A DNA stretch of 64,000 nucleotides from Lachnoanaerobaculum umeaense (GTDB taxonomy: Bacteria; Bacillota; Clostridia; Lachnospirales; Lachnospiraceae). The notes under the pieces were generated by a model. The model made no database searches. It saw only the letters and a list, made by a program, of their open reading frames with translations, and had not been told where the DNA came from. Made by a program: the position numbers and the translations under genes. The DNA lies in the NCBI RefSeq assembly GCF_003589745.1, contig NZ_CP032364.1:992001-1056000 (forward strand). The letters run 5' to 3'. This document shows, one piece after another, positions 27,867 to 36,778 of the stretch (positions are counted from its first letter, which is position 1; every line of letters starts with the position of its first letter).

Positions 27867-28427
27867 ATGATTTCAGCAGGTGATTTTAAAAATGGTTTGA
27901 CATTAGAGATTGAGGAAGGTCAGGTTTTTCAGATTCTTGAGTTCCAGCATGTTAAGCCAGGAAAGGGAGCTGCATTCGTTCGTACAAAAATCAAGAATGT
28001 AATTACAGGTAGCGTTGTTGAAAGAACTTTCCGACCTACTGAGAAATTCCCACAGGCAAGAATAGATAGAGCAGATATGCAGTATTTATATTCAGACGGA
28101 GATATGTTCAACTTTATGAATGTTGAGACATATGATCAGATCGCACTCAATGCAGAAAAGGTTGGAGATGCATTGAAGTTTGTAAAAGAGAATGAGATGG
28201 TTAAGATATGTTCATTTAATGGCAATGTATTCTCTGTAGAGCCACCTTTATTTGTAGAGTTGGAAATTACAGATACAGAGCCGGGATTTGCAGGAAATAC
28301 AGCACAGGGTGCTACAAAGCCGGCAACAGTGGAAACAGGGGCAGTTGTATATGTTCCACTATTTGTAAATCTTGGTGATAAGATCAAGATTGATACAAGA
28401 TCAGGCGAGTATTTATCTAGAGTTTAA
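27867..28427 (+). CDS. efp: Elongation factor P
   Basis: The 186-residue factor relieves ribosome stalling at polyproline. Three OB-like domains are seen: the KOW N-terminal [20 protein letters not shown], the loop [19 protein letters not shown] with Lys at the tip, and the C-terminal [21 protein letters not shown]. It has an AGGAGG site, begins 64 bp after aroQ and ends at a strong terminator. Confidence 0.97.
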   Translation: MISAGDFKNGLTLEIEEGQVFQILEFQHVKPGKGAAFVRTKIKNVITGSVVERTFRPTEKFPQARIDRADMQYLYSDGDMFNFMNVETYDQIALNAEKVGDALKFVKENEMVKICSFNGNVFSVEPPLFVELEITDTEPGFAGNTAQGATKPATVETGAVVYVPLFVNLGDKIKIDTRSGEYLSRV

Positions 28428-28441
28428 AAATTCGAATGTTT

Positions 28442-28467
28442 GGCGGTCATCCTGACCGTCATTTTTT
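28442..28467 (+). terminator. Terminator after efp
   Basis: GGCGGTCA (28442-28449) pairs with TGACCGTC (28453-28460, one G-T pair) and is followed by six T residues. Confidence 0.9.
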
Positions 28468-28512
28468 GTAACAGACTTTAAATTTATTCGATAAAATATA
28501 GAATGGAGATAT

Positions 28513-30282
28513 ATGAAAACAATTATAGAATTGATTTCTGATGAATTAAAATCCGCTTTTGTAAAATTGTCATATGATGAAAAATATGGCAAAGCCAATT
28601 TGTCTAATAGACCGGATTTATGTGAATATCAATGCAATGGAGCAATGGCAGCAGCAAAGGAATATAAGAAAAAACCTATCGATATTGCAAATGAAGTTGT
28701 AGATCTTCTAAAGGCGAGTGAGAGCTTTGAAAAAATAGAAGCTATTATGCCGGGATTTATAAATATAAATATAAGCAATGCTTTTATTGAAAAATATATC
28801 ATAGATATGTCAAATTCACAGAAGTATGGTATAGAGCTTGATAATCCGACTAAGAAAATAATAATTGATTATGGTGGTGCAAATGTTGCAAAGCCGCTTC
28901 ATATAGGACATTTGCGTTCAGCAATCATAGGTGAGAGTCTAAAAAGAATGGGAAGATTCTTTGGAAATGAAGTAATATCGGATGTACATCTGGGAGACTG
29001 GGGCTTACAGATGGGACTTATAATAGAAGAACTTAGAGAGAGAAAGCCTGATCTGGCATATTTTAAGAAAGACTATGACGGAGAGTTTCCAAATGAGGCT
29101 CCATTTAGCTTAAATGATCTTGAAGAAATATATCCTGCGGCTTCTCAAAAATCAAAGACAGATGAAACTTTCAAACAGAGAGCACAGGAAGCTACTTTGG
29201 AACTTCAAAGAGGATATAGACCATATAGAGAGATATGGAAACATATAATAGATGTATCTGTAGAGGATCTAAAGAAGAACTACTCTAAATTACTTGTAGA
29301 CTTTGACCTCTGGAAGGGAGAATCTGATGCAGATCCTTATATACCGGATTTAATAAAGGATCTGGAGGAGAGGAAAATTGCGAGAGTATCAGAGGGTGCA
29401 TTGGTGGTAGATATAGCTATGGAGGGTGATAAAAAGGAATTACCTCCATGCATTATAAGAAAATCAGATGGTGCTGCACTCTATGCAACCTCAGATCTTG
29501 GTACTTTGGTAGAAAGAGAGAAACTATATTCACCTGATGAATATATTTATATTGCAGATAAGAGACAGGAACTTCATTATACACAGTTCTTTAGAGTTGC
29601 TAGAATAGCAGATATTGTTCCGGCATCACATGAGCTTAAGTATATAGGTTTTGGCACAATAAATGGAAAAGATGGTAAGCCGCTAAAGACCAGAGATGGC
29701 GGAGTAGTTCGTCTTGAAACTGTAATAAAAGATATTGAGGATGCGGTATTTTCAAAGATAAAGGAATCTAGAGATGTATCTGATGAAGAAGCAAGAAGTA
29801 CTGCAAAGATTGTAGGAATTGCCGCTATTAAATATGCAGATCTAAGCAATCAGGCAGCTAAGGACTATATATTTGATATAGATAGATTCACCTCATTTGA
29901 AGGAAATACAGGACCATATATTCTTTATACAATAGTAAGAATAAAGTCTATTTTGGAAAAGTATTATGAGAGCAGCTCACAAAAGCTTGACTTTGATGAT
30001 TTGACAGTACCAAAAGAAGATATACATAAAAAACTTTATATGGAATTATCTCAATATAATGAAGTTATGAAATCTGCCTGGAGTGAGTTGGCACCACATA
30101 AAATATGTCAGTTCATTTATTCGGTTTCAAATACATTTAATTCATTCTATCATGAGATAAAAATTCTATCAGAAAGTGATGAAACAAAAAGAAGGGGTTA
30201 CTTGGCAACCATACTTCTCACAAAAAATATATTGGAATCTGCGATAAGCTTACTTGGAATAGAAGCACCGGATAAAATGTAA
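28513..30282 (+). CDS. argS: Arginyl-tRNA synthetase
   Basis: The 589-residue class I synthetase has the N-terminal Add-1 domain, the HIGH motif in NVAKPLHIGHLRSAIIGES, and the KMSKS position replaced by GKPLKTRDGGVVRL, a form common in ArgRS. The C-terminal DALR anticodon-binding domain ends at LLGIEAPDKM. Length is standard. It lies between two terminators. No T-box is seen upstream. Confidence 0.96.
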   Translation: MKTIIELISDELKSAFVKLSYDEKYGKANLSNRPDLCEYQCNGAMAAAKEYKKKPIDIANEVVDLLKASESFEKIEAIMPGFININISNAFIEKYIIDMSNSQKYGIELDNPTKKIIIDYGGANVAKPLHIGHLRSAIIGESLKRMGRFFGNEVISDVHLGDWGLQMGLIIEELRERKPDLAYFKKDYDGEFPNEAPFSLNDLEEIYPAASQKSKTDETFKQRAQEATLELQRGYRPYREIWKHIIDVSVEDLKKNYSKLLVDFDLWKGESDADPYIPDLIKDLEERKIARVSEGALVVDIAMEGDKKELPPCIIRKSDGAALYATSDLGTLVEREKLYSPDEYIYIADKRQELHYTQFFRVARIADIVPASHELKYIGFGTINGKDGKPLKTRDGGVVRLETVIKDIEDAVFSKIKESRDVSDEEARSTAKIVGIAAIKYADLSNQAAKDYIFDIDRFTSFEGNTGPYILYTIVRIKSILEKYYESSSQKLDFDDLTVPKEDIHKKLYMELSQYNEVMKSAWSELAPHKICQFIYSVSNTFNSFYHEIKILSESDETKRRGYLATILLTKNILESAISLLGIEAPDKM

Positions 30283-30288
30283 AATTTG

Positions 30289-30323
30289 CTCCTACTAAAT
30301 CATGTATTTAGTAGGAGTTTTTT
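30289..30323 (+). terminator. Terminator after argS
   Basis: CTCCTACTAAAT (30289-30300) pairs perfectly with ATTTAGTAGGAG (30306-30317), with six T residues after it. Confidence 0.92.
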
Positions 30324-30513
30324 ATAAAAAAATAATTTTTAAGATATTATTTTTATTTAGATTGAAATTATGTATAAAAGATTATAGACTTAATATAGCA
30401 TATTAAAGCAGATATAAAGATTTATATTACATATTATTCTGTAAAAGATACATTTTATCCTGGTCGTAAGAGAATGTATTCAAAAAAATGCAATATAAAT
30501 TTTGAAAATCTTC

Positions 30514-30744
30514 TTTAAGTTTGTACAAATATGGTATAATAGAAAGAAATGTAGGTGAAAAGATGCTTTAAATAGCAGTATACCAAATGACTAAGAATTT
30601 TCTTGTTTCTTGGTTTATTTGTGTTTTTCCGGATTATGTAGTGCTTCAAGAATAGTCCGACATTTGACAATATTATTGACATTATTAAACACAATAGCTG
30701 CACTATTTTTACGTTTATTTGCCTAGACAGAAGAGGAGAAAAAT
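30514..30744 (+). promoter_or_regulatory. rnf promoter and 5' leader
   Basis: An extended -10, TGGTATAAT (30532-30540), gives a ~200-base leader before rnfC. The leader contains an 8-bp stem (30630-30637 with 30652-30659, one G-U pair), two TTGACA-TATTA-like direct repeats (30664 and 30676) and an imperfect dyad TTG-N3-TTA-N-TAA-N3-CAA at 30676-30694. The dyad faintly resembles a Rex site; this is inference. The sequence from the argS terminator to 30513 is AT-rich, and I see nothing in it. Confidence 0.5.
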
Positions 30745-32091
30745 ATGGGATTAGCTACATTTATTGGTGGTGTACATCCTTTTGAGGGCAAAGAGCTTTC
30801 AATGGAACACCCTATAACAGTGCTACAACCAAAGGGTGTTGAAATGGTATTTCCACTAAGCCAGCATATTGGAGCACCTGCAAAGCCTTTGGTAGCTGTT
30901 GGAGATGAAGTGCTAGTCGGACAAATCATTGCAGAGGCAGGTGGATTTATATCAGCCAATGTAGTAAGCTCAGTGTCCGGAAAAGTAAAAAAAATCGAAC
31001 CACGAAGAGTTGCAAATGGTTCAATGGTGAATTCTATTATTATTGATGATGATAAGGAATATCGTGCCATAGAGGGGTTCGGAGAAAAAAGAGACTATAC
31101 CAAGCTTTCAAAAGATGAGATTAGAAGTATTGTAAAAGCTGCAGGTATAGTAGGACTTGGTGGAGCCGGATTCCCTACACATGTAAAACTTTCGCCAAAG
31201 AATGAAAATGAGATTGACTACATTATTGTAAACGGTGCGGAGTGTGAGCCATACCTTACAAGCGACTATAGACTTATGTTGGAAGAGCCTGAGAAGATAG
31301 TCGGAGGGCTGAAGGTTATTTTACAGCTTTTCCCAAATGCTAAAGGTATCATTGGTATTGAGAACAATAAGCCAAAGGCAATAGAAAAATTAAAAGAACT
31401 TGTAAAAAATGAGCCAAAGATAGATGTTGTGGAATTGTATACCAAATATCCACAAGGTGGTGAGCGCTCACTCATTTTTGCATGTACAGGAAGAAAGTTA
31501 AACTCAAGTCTTTTGCCTGCAGATGTTGGTTGTATCGTTGACAACACAGATACCGTTATTTCTATTTATAATGCAGTAGTAGAGTCTAAACCTCTTATAA
31601 GAAGGATCGTAACCATTACAGGTGATGCAATCACCAATCCACAGAACTTTAAGATTAGAACCGGAGCTAATTACCAGGAACTTATTGAAGCTGCCGGTGG
31701 TTTTAAAAAGGAACCTAAGAAAGTACTTTCAGGTGGTCCTATGATGGGACAGGCATTGTTTACATTAGATATTCCTGTAACCAAGGCTTCATCTTCAATA
31801 ACAACATTTACAGATGATGAAGTTGAGAATAATCCTGAAACACCATGTATCAAATGCGGAAGATGTGTTGATGTATGTCCAAGTTATCTCGTGCCGGTGC
31901 TTATGATGGATAAGGCATTGAATGATGATACAGAAGGATTTGAAAAACTTAACGGTATGGAATGCGTAGAATGTGGTTCTTGTGCCTTTGTATGTCCGGC
32001 AAAGAGACCGCTTACTCAAGGATTTAAATATATGCGACAGGCTGTAGCGGCAAAGAGAAGAGCTGAAGCAGCAAAGAAGGAGGGGAAATAA
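30745..32091 (+). CDS. rnfC: Rnf complex subunit C
   Basis: The 448-residue peripheral subunit binds FMN/NADH and passes electrons in the ferredoxin:NAD+ oxidoreductase. Features are an N-terminal barrel-sandwich region (TFIGGVHPFEGKELS), the NADH/FMN site GIVGLGGAGFPTHVKLSP, the NGAECEPYLTSDYRL stretch and two C-terminal 4Fe-4S motifs, CIKCGRCVDVCPSYLVP and CVECGSCAFVCPAKRPL. It opens the six-gene rnfCDGEAB operon and overlaps rnfD by one base. Confidence 0.96.
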   Translation: MGLATFIGGVHPFEGKELSMEHPITVLQPKGVEMVFPLSQHIGAPAKPLVAVGDEVLVGQIIAEAGGFISANVVSSVSGKVKKIEPRRVANGSMVNSIIIDDDKEYRAIEGFGEKRDYTKLSKDEIRSIVKAAGIVGLGGAGFPTHVKLSPKNENEIDYIIVNGAECEPYLTSDYRLMLEEPEKIVGGLKVILQLFPNAKGIIGIENNKPKAIEKLKELVKNEPKIDVVELYTKYPQGGERSLIFACTGRKLNSSLLPADVGCIVDNTDTVISIYNAVVESKPLIRRIVTITGDAITNPQNFKIRTGANYQELIEAAGGFKKEPKKVLSGGPMMGQALFTLDIPVTKASSSITTFTDDEVENNPETPCIKCGRCVDVCPSYLVPVLMMDKALNDDTEGFEKLNGMECVECGSCAFVCPAKRPLTQGFKYMRQAVAAKRRAEAAKKEGK

Positions 32092-33050
32092 TGGCAGGCA
32101 AATTTAATGTTTCATCATCTCCTCATGTAAGGGATAACTCATCCACATCGAATATAATGAAGGATGTTTGTATTGCAATGATTCCAACATTGGCTTTTGG
32201 ATGTTTTCAATTTGGTCTATCTGCACTTATAGTTGTTATAGGTACAGTTCTTGCATGTGTACTTGCTGAATATTTATACGAAAAATTTATGAAAAAGCCT
32301 ATAACTATAGGAGATTTTTCTGCAGTAGTTACAGGACTTATATTAGCCTTGAATATGCCACCGGAAATTCCGGTATGGATGCCTATACTTGGTGGAGTTT
32401 TTGCAATAATTGTTGTAAAGCAGCTTTATGGTGGTCTGGGACAAAACTTTATGAACCCGGCACTTGCTGCAAGATGTTTCTTGCTTATCTCATTTGCAGG
32501 AAGTATGACAAGATTTAGTTCGGTAGCAATGAAGTATGATTCATCATCAACACCTACACCACTTGCTTTTTTAAAGGCAAAGGGTATAACAGATGCACTT
32601 GGACAGTATGATCTTATGAATATGTTCCTTGGTAGAATACCGGGAACAATAGGTGAGGTTTCAACTATTGCGTTACTTATAGGTGCTGTTTATCTAGTTG
32701 TAAGAAAGGTTATATCACTTAGAATACCTCTCATATATATTGCAACAGTAGCTATATTTGTATTTGTATTTGGCGATCACAATCCTACGACTGTTTTATA
32801 CCATATTTTTGGTGGTGGCCTTATTTTTGGTGCATTTTTTATGGCGACAGATTATGTTAGTAGTCCGGTAACAAAGATGGGACAAGTATATTTTGCAATA
32901 TTTATAGGTATACTCACAGGTTTGTTTAGATTGTTTGGTGGTAATGCAGAGGGAGTTTCATATGCTATTATTATTGGTAATATAGTAGCTCCTCTATTAG
33001 AGAAGGCAACACTACCAAAGGCATTTGGAAGGGAGGCAAAGAAGGCATGA
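32091..33050 (+). CDS. rnfD: Rnf complex subunit D
   Basis: The 319-residue integral membrane subunit has about nine hydrophobic segments. It includes the flavinylation region around TPTPLAFLKAKG, where a Thr would carry FMN attached by ApbE, and FMATDYVSSPVTKMGQ typical of RnfD/NqrB. It works in ion translocation. It overlaps rnfG by 4 bp. Confidence 0.94.
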   Translation: MAGKFNVSSSPHVRDNSSTSNIMKDVCIAMIPTLAFGCFQFGLSALIVVIGTVLACVLAEYLYEKFMKKPITIGDFSAVVTGLILALNMPPEIPVWMPILGGVFAIIVVKQLYGGLGQNFMNPALAARCFLLISFAGSMTRFSSVAMKYDSSSTPTPLAFLKAKGITDALGQYDLMNMFLGRIPGTIGEVSTIALLIGAVYLVVRKVISLRIPLIYIATVAIFVFVFGDHNPTTVLYHIFGGGLIFGAFFMATDYVSSPVTKMGQVYFAIFIGILTGLFRLFGGNAEGVSYAIIIGNIVAPLLEKATLPKAFGREAKKA

Positions 33051-33658
33051 AAAAACAATCAGGATTTGTAAAAGATGCGATTATTTTATTTGCTATAACC
33101 CTTATTTCAGGTCTTGTACTGGGCTTTGTATATGATGTAACTAAGGCACCTATAGCAGCTGCGGCAAAAGCGGCAAAGAATGAGGCGTATGCAGTAGTTT
33201 TCCCGGAAGCTAAGGATTTTGCAGAGAACGAGTCTGAAACTGCAAAAATAGCAGAGACTGCAGAAGAAATTGCAGGCAAAGGCTTTGGGCATGTAAGTAT
33301 TAATGAGGTTGTAGATGCAAAGGATGAAACCGGAAATGATGTTGGAAGAGTTATAACATCTACATCTAAGGATGGATACAATGGTACTGTACAGATTTCA
33401 GTAGGTATCAAATCAGATGGTACAGTAGTAGGAATAACTTTCCTTACTCTTGAAGAGACACCGGGGCTTGGTATGAGAGCAGGAGAAGAAAGCTTCTATG
33501 GTCAATATGCAAACAAAAACACAAAAGAATTTAAGCTTGTAAAGGGTGCAGCAGGTGCTGATGATGAGATAGCTGCAATAAGCGGTTCTACTATCACAAG
33601 TAATGCTGTTACAAATGCTGTAAATGCAGCACTTTACTTTAATTCAATATTGGAATAA
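33047..33658 (+). CDS. rnfG: Rnf complex subunit G (FMN-binding)
   Basis: The 203-residue subunit has one N-terminal membrane helix (DAIILFAITLISGLVLGFVY) followed by an extracytoplasmic FMN-binding domain. The covalent FMN site is the Thr in the SGSTITSNAVTNAV motif near the C-terminus. ETPGLGMRAGEESFYGQY is the other family signature. It sits between rnfD and rnfE in the usual order. Confidence 0.94.
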   Translation: MKKQSGFVKDAIILFAITLISGLVLGFVYDVTKAPIAAAAKAAKNEAYAVVFPEAKDFAENESETAKIAETAEEIAGKGFGHVSINEVVDAKDETGNDVGRVITSTSKDGYNGTVQISVGIKSDGTVVGITFLTLEETPGLGMRAGEESFYGQYANKNTKEFKLVKGAAGADDEIAAISGSTITSNAVTNAVNAALYFNSILE

Positions 33659-33667
33659 GGAGGAAAT

Positions 33668-34492
33668 ATGAACAAGAATTTTGAGCGTTTATATAACGGT
33701 ATAATCAAAGAAAATCCTACCTTTGTTCTGATGCTTGGTATGTGTCCTACACTTGCTGTTACAACATCTGTAGTGAATGCTATAGGTATGGGACTTTCTA
33801 CAACAGCCGTTTTGATGTTTTCAAATTTAATTATTTCTGCAATGAGAAATATAATACCGGACAGAGTAAGAATTCCGGCATTTATAGTAATAGTTGCTTC
33901 ACTGGTTACAGTGGTACAGCTTTTGATGGAGGGTTATACACCTGCACTTTATAAGTCGCTGGGTATCTATATTCCTTTGATAGTTGTTAACTGTATTATT
34001 CTTGGTAGAGCTGAGAGCTATGCATCAAAGAATTCAGCAATCCTTTCATTCTTTGATGGTATAGGAATGGGACTTGGATTTACTATTGCTCTATCATGTA
34101 TAGGTTTTGTAAGAGAGCTTCTTGGTAGCGGTACTATCTTAAAAGGTGTATTGCCCGCAGCATCTTTCCCAAACGGTATAGTAGCTATCCCTGAGGGATT
34201 TAGAATATCTATTTTTGTACTTGCACCCGGTGCATTCTTTGTGCTTGCATTTCTGTCAGCATTACAGAATTATTTTAAGGCACCAAGTGCTACAAATACG
34301 GGTAAAACCTCTGAAATAGCATGTGGTGGCAACTGTGCGGCATGCTTTGGAGAAAGTAAAGTGGAAAATCATAATGCTATAGATAAGGATATAGCAGAAA
34401 AAGAACTTGAAGCAAAGAGAAAGAAAGAAGAGGCTGTTGCAAAGGCAAAGGCCGCAAAAGAGAATGCAGCTAATGCAGGGGAGGGTAAATAA
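33668..34492 (+). CDS. rnfE: Rnf complex subunit E with C-terminal extension
   Basis: The 274-residue protein has six hydrophobic segments matching RnfE, including NPTFVLMLGMCPTLAVTTS and LGIYIPLIVVNCIILGRAES, where the conserved Cys residues contribute to the intramembrane iron-sulfur site shared with RnfA. Beyond residue ~212 it has an unusual tail: a Cys-containing CGGNCAACFG segment and a Lys/Glu/Ala-rich helix (KRKKEEAVAKAKAAKENAAN). RnfE is normally about 200 residues, so the tail adds ~60. A one-base overlap couples it to rnfA. Confidence 0.93.
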   Translation: MNKNFERLYNGIIKENPTFVLMLGMCPTLAVTTSVVNAIGMGLSTTAVLMFSNLIISAMRNIIPDRVRIPAFIVIVASLVTVVQLLMEGYTPALYKSLGIYIPLIVVNCIILGRAESYASKNSAILSFFDGIGMGLGFTIALSCIGFVRELLGSGTILKGVLPAASFPNGIVAIPEGFRISIFVLAPGAFFVLAFLSALQNYFKAPSATNTGKTSEIACGGNCAACFGESKVENHNAIDKDIAEKELEAKRKKEEAVAKAKAAKENAANAGEGK

Positions 34493-35067
34493 TGACTCAA
34501 CTGATTTTACTTTTAATTAGTGCAGCACTGGTAAACAATGTAGTGCTAAGTAGATTTTTGGGACTATGTCCTTTCCTCGGTGTATCAAAAAAGACTGAAA
34601 CCTCTGTAGGTATGGGTGCAGCGGTTATATTCGTTATCACTCTGTCGAGTATGGCAGCCAGTCTTATTTATACAAATATTTTGATACCACTAAAGTTGGA
34701 ATATTTACAGACAATAGTATTTATATTGGTTATAGCAGCTTTGGTACAGTTCGTTGAGATGGTTTTAAAGAAGAACATGCCATCACTCTATGAGGCACTT
34801 GGTGTATACCTTCCTCTTATTACAACTAACTGTGCAGTTCTTGGTGTAGCACTTGATAATGTTGCAAAAGAATATAACTTTGCACAGAGTTTGGTATATG
34901 GTGTTGGTACTGCCAGCGGTTTTGCTTTGGCAATAGTATTGCTTTCAGGTGTGAGAGAGAAGATCGAAAATAATGATATACCTCATACTGTAGAAGGTAT
35001 GCCTATTGTTTTGATTACAGCAGGTCTTATGGCAATAGCATTTACAGGTTTCTCAGGACTTATTTAG
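34492..35067 (+). CDS. rnfA: Rnf complex subunit A
   Basis: The 191-residue membrane subunit has six hydrophobic segments. LVNNVVLSRFLGLCPFLGVSKK and LGVYLPLITTNCAVLGVALD are the two pseudo-symmetric motifs with conserved Cys. It pairs with RnfE to bind the intramembrane cluster. It is followed 11 bp later by rnfB. Confidence 0.96.
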   Translation: MTQLILLLISAALVNNVVLSRFLGLCPFLGVSKKTETSVGMGAAVIFVITLSSMAASLIYTNILIPLKLEYLQTIVFILVIAALVQFVEMVLKKNMPSLYEALGVYLPLITTNCAVLGVALDNVAKEYNFAQSLVYGVGTASGFALAIVLLSGVREKIENNDIPHTVEGMPIVLITAGLMAIAFTGFSGLI

Positions 35068-35078
35068 GAGGATAGAAT

Positions 35079-35894
35079 ATGAGTGGAGTAATTATTGCAG
35101 CAGCAGTAGTTGGTATAGTCGGTATTCTTATTGGTCTCCTACTTGGAGTTGCCAGTGAGAAGTTTAAAGTAGAAGTAGATGAAAAAGAAATAGCAGTTAG
35201 AGAAGCGTTGCCCGGAAATAACTGTGGTGGTTGTGGATATCCCGGTTGTGACGGTCTAGCAAAGGCTATTGCAGCAGGAGAAGCTCCTGTAAATAAATGT
35301 CCTGTAGGTGGACCTCCGGTAGCAGCCATTATCGGAGAGATAATGGGAGTAAGTGCAGGAGAGGCTGTTAAGCAGGTTGCATTTGTTAAATGTAAGGGAA
35401 CTTGTGATAAGGCAAAGCAGAACTTTACATATTTTGGAATTACAGATTGTAATTCTGCTATGAATGTTCCGGGTCAGGGCGGTAAAGCCTGCGGCTATGG
35501 TTGTATGGGATTTGGTTCATGTGTGAAGGCATGTGAGTTTGATGCTATTCATATAGTAGACGGTATAGCACTGGTAGATAGTGATAAATGTGTGGCTTGT
35601 GGTAAATGTGTGGAAGCTTGCCCTAAGAAACTTATTGATCTGGTACCTTATGAGACTTATACTTTTGTACAATGTAATTCTCAGGATAAGGGTAAGGCTG
35701 TTAAAGAAGTATGTGAGGTAGGCTGCATTGCATGTACTATGTGTGTAAAGGCATGTGAGAGCGATGCAATACATATGAATGGGAATGTAGCACTTATTGA
35801 CTATTCAAAATGTATAAATTGTGGAAAGTGTGCTGCAAAGTGTCCAACTAAGGTTATTAAAGTTGTTGATGGAAAGATGGCAATGACAGCATAA
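35079..35894 (+). CDS. rnfB: Rnf complex subunit B (ferredoxin-oxidising)
   Basis: The 271-residue subunit has an N-terminal membrane helix, the Fe-S motif NNCGGCGYPGCDGLAKAI, and further Cys groups: CGYGCMGFGSCVKACEF, CVACGKCVEACPKKL, CIACTMCVKACES and CINCGKCAAKCPTKV. It takes electrons from reduced ferredoxin into the complex. It is last in the operon and ends at a terminator. Position last is typical of Clostridia. Confidence 0.96.
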   Translation: MSGVIIAAAVVGIVGILIGLLLGVASEKFKVEVDEKEIAVREALPGNNCGGCGYPGCDGLAKAIAAGEAPVNKCPVGGPPVAAIIGEIMGVSAGEAVKQVAFVKCKGTCDKAKQNFTYFGITDCNSAMNVPGQGGKACGYGCMGFGSCVKACEFDAIHIVDGIALVDSDKCVACGKCVEACPKKLIDLVPYETYTFVQCNSQDKGKAVKEVCEVGCIACTMCVKACESDAIHMNGNVALIDYSKCINCGKCAAKCPTKVIKVVDGKMAMTA

Positions 35895-35906
35895 TATATC
35901 TTTAAA

Positions 35907-35940
35907 AGGGGAGCTTACGAGTGTAAGCTCCTCTTTTTTA
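35907..35940 (+). terminator. Terminator of the rnf operon
   Basis: GGAGCTTAC (from 35909) pairs with GTAAGCTCC (to 35931), followed by a run of six T residues, 15 bases after the rnfB stop. Confidence 0.85.
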
Positions 35941-36014
35941 TTATACTCTTGAGAATTCTGAAAATAATTTCAATATTTATGGTTATATCTTATGATAAAA
36001 CAGCTATCTTTAGT

Positions 36015-36175
36015 GTTTCAAGTACAAAAAAACCACCCGGGAAAAGGTGGTTTAATATTTTTAGGGGGGCCGGACAGTTAAACTGTCCGGTATGAGTATG
36101 AAAAAGCTTTGTAGTTCCAGTAATTCTGAAACCTGCACTAGCTATTGCTAATGCTCTTATAATATAAAAAATAAT
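36015..36175 (-). ncRNA. Candidate small RNA on the minus strand
   Basis: Read on the minus strand, a perfect 10-bp hairpin (36070-36090, CCGGACAGTT arms) is followed by a hairpin with AAACCACC/GGTGGTTT arms (36030-36053) and a run of eight T residues, a good rho-independent terminator. A weak upstream promoter (TAGACA and a TATTAT-like box near 36165-36185) is possible. No ORF with a ribosome site is seen. The local GC-rich patch stands out in an ~600-bp AT-rich gap (35941-36485) that otherwise shows nothing. Confidence 0.3.
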
Positions 36176-36485
36176 TATGTCTATAATATGGAAAAAATAT
36201 AAAAAAAATATAAAGAAAGAAAATAAAAAATAAAAAAGAAAATATATATGTTTATAAAAAATTTAGGTTACAAAAACACGGATTTTATACAAAAATTTCT
36301 GTTTAAAATTCAGAAAAAATGGAATGAAGTCTATAACAAAAATGCATAGGATAATATAACAGTTGCATTAGACATATTTATTAATTTACATTAACATAAT
36401 AGAATATAATTCTTTAGATTTTAAAATGATAAATACTGTTATACCATTTTGCTTATACAAAAACTGAATTATTGTTTCCATAGCA

Positions 36486-36514
36486 TTGACATAATATATA
36501 CTAGTGTTTATAAT
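36486..36514 (+). promoter_or_regulatory. ileS promoter
   Basis: TTGACA (36486-36491) and TATAAT (36509-36514) are both perfect consensus with a 17-bp spacer. Transcription would start near 36521, at the 5' edge of the T-box leader. Confidence 0.9.
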
Positions 36515-36520
36515 ATCCAT

Positions 36521-36750
36521 TAGTCATAAAATAAAGACAGAGATGGAGAGAGTAGTCCTTGACAGAAGTTTTAGCGAGTCGGTGGTGGTGTGAGACCGGT
36601 ATGGAGCTATGGATGAAGATCACTCCTGAGTCGCAATCTGAAATAATAGTAGGATTTGCCGGTTTCCCCGTTACAGGAGCACATATGATGGTATGTTGTA
36701 AAGGTGGTATATAAGTTTTGGCTTGTCCTGTTACAGGGCAGGCTTTTTTT
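36521..36750 (+). promoter_or_regulatory. T-box leader, isoleucine-specific
   Basis: The leader has the Stem I features GAGAGTAGT and GTGTGAGACCGG, a specifier loop GAAGATCAC with the Ile codon ATC at 36619-36621, and the T-box AAGGTGGTAT (36701-36710), whose TGGT pairs with the uncharged tRNA 3' end. A terminator follows (GCTTGTCCTG against CAGGGCAGGC, then seven T residues, 36721-36750). Uncharged tRNA-Ile should favour read-through into ileS, which begins 29 bases later. Confidence 0.92.
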
Positions 36751-36778
36751 ATAGCCATCTTACAAAGAAAGGATTTTT

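Noticed and set aside
36501..36758. Minus-strand 85-residue ORF over the T-box
   Set aside because: It overlaps a well-supported T-box leader and has no ribosome site or recognisable domain.
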